Part shown: piece by piece, positions 7,185 through 11,832 of the stretch
Position numbering within the stretch: the stretch's first letter is position 1
How the letters are laid out: each line of letters starts with the position of its first letter
DNA from: Lachnospiraceae bacterium
GTDB taxonomy: Bacteria > Bacillota_A > Clostridia > Lachnospirales > Lachnospiraceae
Length of the DNA: 11,832 nucleotides
Assembly (NCBI GenBank): GCA_017435025.1
Contig: JAFSFU010000193.1
Span: forward strand, 1 to 11,832
Direction: 5' to 3'
The notes under the pieces: model-generated
What the model was told of the DNA's origin: nothing
The model's input: only the letters and a program-made list of their open reading frames with translations
Database searches by the model: none
Made by a program: the position numbers and the translations under genes

Positions 7185-7553
7185 TTAAAATTCGGTTCCG
7201 ATATGAGATTTTAAGGCGTCGAAGCTTTCGGAACTGATCACATGCTCGATGCGGCATGCATCTTCGGTGGCGATATCTTTCGGCACCCCCAGTCTCATAA
7301 GCCAGGTGGAAATTATTGTATGGCGTTCATACATTTTCTCGGCAATTTCCAGACCGGATTCCGTTAGGGAAATATGGCCGTTATCTTCTACTTGAATATA
7401 GCCGCTGGTGCGCAGGTTCTTCATAGCGACACTGACACTTGGCTTGGAGAAATTTAACTCGTTGGCGATATCGATGGAGCGAACGAAGGACTGTTTCTGT
7501 CCGAGCATATAGATAGTTTCCAGATAGTTTTCCGCTGATTCGTGAATTTTCAA
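7185..7553 (-). CDS. DtxR-family metal-dependent regulator, short form
   Basis: A 122-residue metal-sensing transcription factor with a winged helix (about 25-64; SIDIANELNFSKPSVS around the recognition helix) and a dimerisation and metal-binding helix bundle. It lacks the C-terminal SH3-like domain of DtxR/IdeR, like MntR. Compared from memory with DtxR and MntR, the first-site positions are Asn9 (Met10 in DtxR, Asp8 in MntR), Cys100 (Cys102 in DtxR, Glu99 in MntR), Glu103 and His104 in ACRIEHVIS. His78 matches DtxR His79, while the other ancillary ligands look replaced. Cys100 favours a DtxR-like ferrous iron sensor, by inference. The start is TTG with a strong AGGAGGA (7561-7567) 7 nt upstream; no ATG is near. 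It is divergent from an operon whose promoter is covered by a large dyad, and is the likely repressor. Confidence 0.88.
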   Translation of the reverse strand: MKIHESAENYLETIYMLGQKQSFVRSIDIANELNFSKPSVSVAMKNLRTSGYIQVEDNGHISLTESGLEIAEKMYERHTIISTWLMRLGVPKDIATEDACRIEHVISSESFDALKSHIGTEF

Positions 7554-7589
7554 AGAAGCGTCCTCCTGTTAAGAATATAATTAAAATTC

Positions 7590-7618
7590 ATTATAACATA
7601 GGAATCTTTATGGGTCAA
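7590..7618 (-). promoter_or_regulatory. Promoter of the DtxR-family regulator gene
   Basis: On the minus strand TTGACC (7613-7618) and a perfect TATAAT (7590-7595) are separated by 17 bp. The dyad at 7662-7705 is 43 bp further upstream, so the regulator promoter is not itself covered by it. Confidence 0.7.
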
Positions 7619-7650
7619 ATTATATAAAATGAAAAATGGGAACAAAATAC

Positions 7651-7679
7651 TTGACAAAACAGTTAGTGCATGCTAACTT
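7651..7679 (+). promoter_or_regulatory. Promoter of the DUF2325-DUF3793-flavodoxin operon
   Basis: A perfect TTGACA (7651-7656) is 17 bp from TAACTT (7674-7679), a weak -10 helped by a preceding TGC (extended -10). The first operator box overlaps the spacer and -10. Transcription would start near 7686, inside the operator. Confidence 0.6.
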
Positions 7680-7705
7680 ATAGCTATGAGTTAGCATACG
7701 CTAAC
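7662..7705 (+). promoter_or_regulatory. 44-bp double operator, probable DtxR-family site
   Basis: Two boxes of the form GTTAG-N6-CTAAC lie at 7662-7677 and 7690-7705, with centres 28 bp apart. The whole 44 bp is itself a dyad: comparing it with its reverse complement, only 3 of 22 symmetric pairs mismatch. The core TTAG-N6-CTAA resembles DtxR-type operators. It covers the -10 and start of the downstream operon, so binding should repress. The match to the adjacent regulator is inferred from position and symmetry. Confidence 0.78.
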
Positions 7706-7778
7706 CAATAAGAATATAACGAATTGCCGAAAATGAAAGATATGAGTGGGAGTAAACTGAAGGCAGGAGGCGAGGGAG

Positions 7779-8060
7779 ATGAGCGTCGTAATTATCGGAG
7801 GACATGACCGCATGGTCAGAAAATATAAGGATATTTGTATGAAACATAATTATAAGGCGAAAGTATTCACCCAGATGTGCACCGGATTGAGCAAAAAGGT
7901 GGGATGTCCCGATCTTTTAATTCTGTTCACCAACACGGTCTCTCACAAAATGATTCATTGTGTCACGGATGCGATTGACGAGAAGAGAACCGATGTGATT
8001 CGATGTCATACCAGCAGCCAGGCCGCATTGACGGAAATTCTGGAAAGACACAGCGCATGA
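7779..8060 (+). CDS. DUF2325 domain protein
   Basis: A 93-residue cytoplasmic protein with the pattern of DUF2325: VVIIGGHDRM at the N-terminus, YKAKVF (25-30), and PDLLILFTNTVSHKM (44-58). A short Rossmann-like alternation of beta strands and helices seems likely. No function is established that I know of. It is rich in possible metal or redox ligands for its size: five Cys (20, 34, 43, 61, 76) and six His (9, 24, 56, 60, 77, 91). It is the first gene after the 44-bp operator, so it should be made when the DtxR-family repressor releases. The ATG has AGGAGG (7765-7770) 8 nt upstream. The DUF3793 gene starts 18 bp after its stop. Confidence 0.85.
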   Translation: MSVVIIGGHDRMVRKYKDICMKHNYKAKVFTQMCTGLSKKVGCPDLLILFTNTVSHKMIHCVTDAIDEKRTDVIRCHTSSQAALTEILERHSA

Positions 8061-8078
8061 GGAAAGGCAGGTAATGGA

Positions 8079-8696
8079 ATGAGCGATGAAACTCTCAGCA
8101 TTATGAGGCGATTGGACACCAGTGTGGCAGAAATTCAGGCATCTTTGCAGTGTGCCCCGCTTTTGACTGGGATTAAGGTCTCCAATCTTCTGCAGATACG
8201 CAGTGAACAGATGGAAGAAGTGTTCCGGATGTTTGAGGGAACACAGATCTCCTGTCGTGTTTTGTCCCAAAAAGAGTGCAAGACGGCCATTCTTTTATAT
8301 AGAAGAAATCGGTTGATCCGCTATCTGTCACAGGAGGATGTGCGGGAACTGATGGAGGAATTCGGTTACTCTGAAACTGTTCTGGAACAGATTCTTGAAA
8401 AGTTGTCGGTTCATTATCAGGCTTATGTGGATGGAAACGCAGATTTTCCTCATGAGATCGGTCTGCTTTTGGGGTATCCGCCGGAGGATGTGATCGGTTT
8501 TATCGAGAATGAAGGCAAAAATTGTCTCTATTCCGGTTATTGGAAGGTATATGGTGACCCGGAAAAAGCGAAGAAAACGTTCGACGGCTATGACAGGGCG
8601 AAGGAAGCAGTCATTCGTATGGCGGGCAGCGGCTTCGGAGTGAAGGACATTGTGGCGTTCTATAATATTATGAGACGTCGTCAATTAATTGCGTAA
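8079..8696 (+). CDS. DUF3793 family protein
   Basis: A 205-residue soluble protein matching DUF3793 by FPHEIGLLLGYPPEDVIGF (123-141) and YSGYWKVY (151-158), followed by a region with spaced A, F and Y residues (AKKTFDGYDRA, 164-174). The family is common in anaerobic Firmicutes and has no assigned function. It has no signal peptide or membrane segment. Residues 1-120 look mainly helical, with a Leu/Glu-rich stretch (85-110). The last 20 residues (DIVAFYNIMRRRQ) resemble a short basic helix. It sits between the DUF2325 and flavodoxin genes, 18 and 20 bp from each, in one metal-controlled operon, so a role in iron-limited electron transfer or flavodoxin maturation is possible but unproven. The ribosome site is weak (GGCAGG, 8066-8071), which suggests translation coupled to the gene before. 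Confidence 0.85.
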   Translation: MSDETLSIMRRLDTSVAEIQASLQCAPLLTGIKVSNLLQIRSEQMEEVFRMFEGTQISCRVLSQKECKTAILLYRRNRLIRYLSQEDVRELMEEFGYSETVLEQILEKLSVHYQAYVDGNADFPHEIGLLLGYPPEDVIGFIENEGKNCLYSGYWKVYGDPEKAKKTFDGYDRAKEAVIRMAGSGFGVKDIVAFYNIMRRRQLIA

Positions 8697-8716
8697 AAAT
8701 CAGGAGGAAAAAGGAA

Positions 8717-9151
8717 ATGAGTAAGATTATTGTTGCATACTGGAGTCAGACAGGTAATACAGCAGCTATGGCAGCTGCTATTGGTCAGGGAATTACGGAT
8801 GGAGGAAAAGAAGCGGTTGTTGCCGATGTATCTTCTGTATCCATGGATGACTTAAAGGCAGCGGATGTATTTGCAATGGGCTGTCCGGCTATGGGAGACG
8901 AGGTCCTCGAGGAGAGCGAGATGGAACCGTTCGTAATGGAGGTGGAAGGTTTTGCGACAGGCAAGAAGATTGCACTGTTTGGTTCCTACGGCTGGGGTGA
9001 CGGTCAGTGGATGAGAGATTGGGAGGAGCGGATGAATGCAGCAGGCGCGACACTGGTCGGCGGCGAGGGCTTAATTTTAAATGAAACACCGGATGCCGAT
9101 GGACTTGAAGCATGTGCTGCACTAGGCAAGGAGTTGGCTGCTCTGAAATAG
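8717..9151 (+). CDS. Short-chain flavodoxin
   Basis: A 144-residue FMN electron carrier. SQTGNT (10-15) is the phosphate-binding loop for FMN after the first strand KIIVAYW. GCPAMGDEVLEES (55-67) is the 60s loop, and FGSYGWGDGQWMRDW (88-102) the 90s loop with aromatic residues near the flavin. The length is that of short-chain flavodoxins. Flavodoxins replace ferredoxin when iron is scarce, which agrees with control by a DtxR-family iron sensor. The ATG has AGGAGG (8702-8707) 9 nt upstream. It is the last gene of the operon, closed by a strong terminator at 9185. The redox partners cannot be told from this window. Confidence 0.93.
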   Translation: MSKIIVAYWSQTGNTAAMAAAIGQGITDGGKEAVVADVSSVSMDDLKAADVFAMGCPAMGDEVLEESEMEPFVMEVEGFATGKKIALFGSYGWGDGQWMRDWEERMNAAGATLVGGEGLILNETPDADGLEACAALGKELAALK

Positions 9152-9184
9152 ATAGTAATTGTAACTTCATATATATCTCCAAAA

Positions 9185-9223
9185 GACCGCCGTTCTGCAG
9201 CATGCAGACGGCGGTCAATTTTT
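9185..9223 (+). terminator. Terminator shared by flavodoxin and regulator genes
   Basis: GACCGCCG (9185-9192) pairs with CGGCGGTC (9209-9216), and an inner CTGCA/TGCAG stem (9195-9199, 9203-9207) closes on a GCA loop, with one bulged T. AATTTTT follows. The AAAA before the stem gives a T run on the other strand, so it probably ends both converging transcripts. Confidence 0.9.
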
Positions 9224-9228
9224 GCTGA

Positions 9229-10539
9229 TCAGAAAAACTCCTGAATAAATTTTTGTTTCATAAAACGATACTGTCTTGTAGGTCGCCCTTTTCCCTCCTG
9301 TTTCTGCGGCTCGATCTCCTCGATCAGACCGGAGTCTAAAAGCTGCTGTAGGATTCGATTGCAGCTGCGGGCAGTAATGTTCAGCCACTGGGAGAGCGAA
9401 GCTGCGGTCATGACTGTATATTGGTCCATCTGGAAGAGGCCAACGATCTTGAGCAGATTGCTTTCGTTGATTCCGTTTTTCTGTGAGTATTCCAGGGCTT
9501 TTGTGTTGGAATAACTGTAATTGAGCGGGCTGGAAAGGGAGAGGGGACCGGTCAGGACGTTCTCGTCGCCGTGAATGATAAAACCATCATTTTTTCCATA
9601 GCGGATTGCTTCCTGCAATGCGGATTCAGCCTGGTAATGACTTTCGCTCAGGGTTTTGCGGAAACCGGCGCCCAGGCGATATTCCAGACCTTCTTTCTGA
9701 TTTAAATAGAAGATCAGGTCACGGATTTTGTCGAAGCTTGCGCGATACAGTTCGCTGTCCATGGTCAGTTCAAAACGGTTGGAAACATTGTGGACGGAGA
9801 AGTCATACCCATATTCTTTTCGGAAATCCAAAAGATACTTGTGCAAAGTGATTTCCAGGTATTCGCGTTCGTGGGAAGAAATATCCTCCGGATAGATCAG
9901 TCGGATCAGAGTGACCATTTTTCCGGCCTGCCGTTCTTTGCGGAGTCGGATCGTATTGATGGCACTGCGGATGGAGCCGCGGATCATTTCCTCAGACGGA
10001 AGGAAATGGATATACGGGATTTTCAGTTTGTTGAGAACTTCCAGCTGATTGGTTGTTCTTGTGAGCATCATGTCGATCTTTCCGGCTTTCCATAATTCTT
10101 CTGCCCGTTCGCGGAGTGTTTGGTAGTTGTATTCCGGATTCTCGAACAGATAGGGCATATAATTTGGTGTCAGATAATTCTTCAGGTTCATGAAGTTGTT
10201 GACCGGAGTCAGAAAATCAATATAGATACGATTTAAAGGAATGTGGGGATATCGGATCACTACATTCAGAAGGATTGATAAAATATCCTTTTCTTCATAG
10301 GAAATAAAGGTACAAGGGACTTGAATGTCCGTAATATGACTTAGCATATAAGAATACCCCAGTTCGCCGGAAAAAAAGATTACATCGCAGGAGTCCTTGC
10401 ACTCTTCATAGAAGGTTCCGATCTCTTCCAGTCGGTCATATACATATTTGTGAAATACACATCCGAAATCATGGTTTTCCAAGGCTTTGTTGATAGCATC
10501 CATGGATTTTTGAGGACTCATAATTACAACGGTTATCAT
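9229..10539 (-). CDS. Transcription regulator: sensor, GGDEF-like domain, winged helix
   Basis: A 436-residue protein that I do not recognise by name. Residues 1-200 look like a PrpR/receiver-like alpha/beta sensor: alternating hydrophobic strands such as TVVIMS, DVIFFSG and CTFISYEE, and IDMMLTRT near 155-162. Residues 208-332 resemble a degenerate GGDEF or GTP cyclohydrolase III-like domain: VTLIRLIY strand, YRLGAGFRKTLSESHYQAE (287-305), ALQEAIRYGKNDGF, then GPL; no GGDEF signature is present, so cyclase activity is unlikely. Residues 365-427 form a winged helix with recognition-helix sequence LNITARSCNRILQQLLDSG (386-404) and a GKGRPTRQYRF wing. The ATG has AAGGAG (10548-10553) 8 nt upstream. 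It is divergent from gdhA, and control of that gene in response to a small molecule is the natural guess. Confidence 0.72.
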   Translation of the reverse strand: MITVVIMSPQKSMDAINKALENHDFGCVFHKYVYDRLEEIGTFYEECKDSCDVIFFSGELGYSYMLSHITDIQVPCTFISYEEKDILSILLNVVIRYPHIPLNRIYIDFLTPVNNFMNLKNYLTPNYMPYLFENPEYNYQTLRERAEELWKAGKIDMMLTRTTNQLEVLNKLKIPYIHFLPSEEMIRGSIRSAINTIRLRKERQAGKMVTLIRLIYPEDISSHEREYLEITLHKYLLDFRKEYGYDFSVHNVSNRFELTMDSELYRASFDKIRDLIFYLNQKEGLEYRLGAGFRKTLSESHYQAESALQEAIRYGKNDGFIIHGDENVLTGPLSLSSPLNYSYSNTKALEYSQKNGINESNLLKIVGLFQMDQYTVMTAASLSQWLNITARSCNRILQQLLDSGLIEEIEPQKQEGKGRPTRQYRFMKQKFIQEFF

Positions 10540-10609
10540 AGAAAAAACTCCTTTTTATTACTGACGGATTCCGGCATATTCGGATTTGGAAAACAATGGG
10601 TCTTTTAAT

Positions 10610-10639
10610 GACAAGTATGTCGATAAATCGTGTCTTGTC
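10610..10639. repeat. Inverted repeat between regulator and gdhA
   Basis: GACAAG (10610-10615) and CTTGTC (10634-10639) flank a central CGAT-AA-ATCG. The inner and outer arms are slightly out of register (5 versus 3 bp). It lies about 20 bp upstream of the gdhA -35 element and in the probable promoter of the divergent regulator (CTGACA-N16-CATACT on the minus strand), so it is a possible operator for both. Confidence 0.4.
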
Positions 10640-10658
10640 AGAATCGTACCACAGATTA

Positions 10659-10687
10659 TTGACAAAGTCAAAACCCCATGCTACAAT
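10659..10687 (+). promoter_or_regulatory. Strong extended -10 promoter of gdhA
   Basis: A perfect TTGACA (10659-10664) is 17 bp from TACAAT (10682-10687), with TGC directly before the -10. Transcription would start near 10694, which leaves a leader of about 316 nt before the gdhA ATG. Confidence 0.72.
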
Positions 10688-10746
10688 TAAACCAAATAAA
10701 AGACGTAAAATACATGAGTCTATAATATAAGGGGTTTATGTTAAAA

Positions 10747-10778
10747 CCTTTCCGGATAGGGAAACGGAAAGGATTTTT
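10747..10778 (+). terminator. Terminator-like hairpin (attenuator) in the gdhA leader
   Basis: CCTTTCCG (10747-10754) and CGGAAAGG (10765-10772) form a perfect 8-bp stem with a 10-nt loop, extended by AAAA/TTTT and followed by ATTTTTGC. It lies about 55-85 nt after the predicted start. It could end most transcripts early, giving an RNA of about 85 nt, unless antitermination or a second promoter operates. Confidence 0.6.
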
Positions 10779-10974
10779 GCATGGACATCGGTAAAAATGC
10801 TTTTGTTTTTCGAAATAAAAGTTTGTACATAATTTGTTTGAAAAATTCAGACAGATCGTGAGATTTTGCCGATAAAGGATCTTAGGATTTTTGCTTATTT
10901 TGAGACGCAATGCCTCAAAAAAGGACCCAAAAAAGTATTTTAAGTCTCTTATTGGTGCGTAATGCGCACAGGGG

Positions 10975-10994
10975 TTAAAAAACCAATTTTTTAA
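10975..10994 (+). promoter_or_regulatory. AT hairpin overlapping the gdhA ribosome site
   Basis: TTAAAAAA and TTTTTTAA pair perfectly over 8 bp around a CCAA loop. The last two bases belong to the Shine-Dalgarno sequence AAGGAGGT (10993-11000), which lies 9 nt before the ATG. The ACCAA that would pair with TTGGT upstream sits at this loop, so two folds compete. Either could tune ribosome access. Confidence 0.4.
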
Positions 10995-11009
10995 GGAGGT
11001 ATTTGCGAA

Positions 11010-11832
11010 ATGAGCAAGTATATTGAGAGAGTATTAGCTGAAGTTAGAGAGAAAAACGCACATGAGCCGGAGTTCCTTCAGACTGTAGAAGAAGTTTTAG
11101 AGTCCTTAGCTCCGATCGTTGACGCTCATCCGGAATATGAGAAGATCGCTCTTCTTGAGAGAATGGTAGAGCCGGAAAGAACAATCGAGTTCCGCGTTCC
11201 GTGGGTAGATGACAATGGTCAGACACACGTTAACCGTGGTTACCGCGTACAGTTCAACGGCGCTATTGGACCGTACAAGGGTGGCTTACGTTTCGCTCCG
11301 AACGTAACACTTTCCATCATGAAATTCTTAGGTTTCGAGCAGACATTCAAAAACTCCTTAACAACACTCCCGATGGGTGGTGCTAAAGGTGGTGCTGACT
11401 TCGATCCGAACGGCAGATCCGACGGTGAGATCATGAGATTCTGCCAGAGCTTCATGAACGAATTATATCGTCACATCGGTCCGGACGTTGATATCCCGGC
11501 TGGTGACCTTGGCGTAGGTGCTAAAGAGATCGGCTATATGTATGGTCAGTACAGAAAACTCCGTGCAGCATTCGAGAACGGCACAATCACAGGTAAGGGA
11601 ATGTCCTTCGGTGGTTCCTTAATCCGTCCGGAAGCTACAGGTTTCGGTGCTGTATACTACGTAGAAGCTGTTATGAAACATGAGAACGATACACTTGCTG
11701 GCAAGACAGTTGCAGTATCCGGTTTCGGTAACGTTGCTTGGGGTATCTGTAAGAAACTTGCTGAGTTAGGCGCTAAAGCTGTTACATTATCCGGTCCGGA
11801 TGGATACATCTACGATCCGGAAGGTATCACAA
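11010..11832 (+). CDS. gdhA: Glutamate dehydrogenase, probably NAD-dependent, 3'-partial
   Basis: The hexameric enzyme interconverts glutamate and 2-oxoglutarate plus ammonium. The window holds residues 1-274 of about 450 and runs off the right edge. Glutamate-binding and catalytic motifs are present: GPYKGGLRF (88-96, Lys90), FKNSLT (113-118, Lys114), GGAKGGADFDP (123-133, Lys126) and PAGDLGVG (163-170, catalytic Asp166). RPEATGFG (206-213) leads into the nucleotide-binding fold with SGFGNVAWG (237-245). After the second strand it reads LSGPDGYIYDPEGIT, which as I remember is the same as in the NAD-specific enzyme of Clostridium symbiosum and unlike the NADP enzyme of E. coli. NAD use, and so glutamate catabolism, is the likelier role. 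The ATG at 11010 has a full AAGGAGGT 9 nt upstream. It is expressed from a strong promoter through a long leader and is divergent from a regulator. Confidence 0.95.
   Translation, partial: MSKYIERVLAEVREKNAHEPEFLQTVEEVLESLAPIVDAHPEYEKIALLERMVEPERTIEFRVPWVDDNGQTHVNRGYRVQFNGAIGPYKGGLRFAPNVTLSIMKFLGFEQTFKNSLTTLPMGGAKGGADFDPNGRSDGEIMRFCQSFMNELYRHIGPDVDIPAGDLGVGAKEIGYMYGQYRKLRAAFENGTITGKGMSFGGSLIRPEATGFGAVYYVEAVMKHENDTLAGKTVAVSGFGNVAWGICKKLAELGAKAVTLSGPDGYIYDPEGIT

Larger units (their letters stand above)
10694..11009 (+). promoter_or_regulatory. Long structured 5' leader of gdhA
   Basis: The roughly 316-nt leader holds, in order, a terminator-like hairpin (10747-10778), an AT-rich stretch with a weak possible second promoter (TTGTTT 10803-10808, TACATA 10826-10831), a TTTTGAG/CTCAAAA hairpin (10898-10920), a GTGCG/CGCAC hairpin (10955-10969) enclosed by TTGGT/ACCAA (10952-10986), and an AT hairpin that touches the ribosome site (10975-10994). 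I find no match to a glutamine, glycine or other riboswitch consensus that I know. No gene is seen on either strand in 10540-11009 apart from a very short upstream frame at 10738-10794. Confidence 0.5.

Noticed and set aside
7662..7705. The two GTTAG-N6-CTAAC boxes as a terminator or attachment site
   Set aside because: No T run follows, no integrase is nearby, and the position over a -10 element fits an operator.

Overview
The window looks like a low-to-mid GC anaerobic Firmicute of the Lachnospiraceae (Clostridium cluster XIVa). The reasons are AGGAGG-type ribosome sites, extended -10 promoters, a PPi-dependent phosphofructokinase, a membrane pyrophosphatase of the Na+ type, DUF2325 and DUF3793 proteins, and a glutamate dehydrogenase that closely resembles the NAD-dependent enzyme of Clostridium symbiosum as I remember it. 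No rRNA, tRNA, CRISPR array, transposase or phage gene is visible.

Left edge (1-1722). Positions 1-198 (minus strand) encode the interior of an NAD(P)H-hydrate dehydratase (NnrD) in about 60% GC sequence. It abuts, at about position 199, a PPi-dependent phosphofructokinase gene cut off before its C-terminal part. This is probably a chimeric junction, most simply an assembly misjoin. Divergent from the phosphofructokinase gene lies the membrane pyrophosphatase gene.

Pyrophosphate and acyl-phosphate block (1732-4677). hppA and a phosphate acetyl/butyryltransferase-family gene form a two-gene operon closed by a terminator. With the phosphofructokinase they suggest a cell that spends PPi both in glycolysis and to build an ion gradient.

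Middle (4678-7184). A radical SAM protein with a CX4CX2C cluster motif has its own promoter. It is followed by an unidentified RNA of about 150-160 nt with a strong promoter and a perfect terminator, then a GltS-like membrane transporter with its own promoter and terminator.

Metal-responsive block (7185-9223). A short DtxR-family regulator (minus strand, TTG start) is divergent from a three-gene operon: DUF2325 protein, DUF3793 protein and flavodoxin. The operon promoter is covered by a 44-bp near-perfect dyad containing two GTTAG-N6-CTAAC boxes. I read this as an iron-limitation module in which a flavodoxin is made together with two proteins of unknown function and with no Feo transporter in the operon. 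It is the best candidate here for an undescribed system.

Right edge (9229-11832). A 436-residue regulator with a degenerate GGDEF-like domain and a C-terminal winged helix is divergent from gdhA, which runs off the window. gdhA has a leader of about 316 nt with a terminator-like hairpin, an 18-codon upstream frame and a hairpin touching the ribosome site, suggesting control after transcription initiation.
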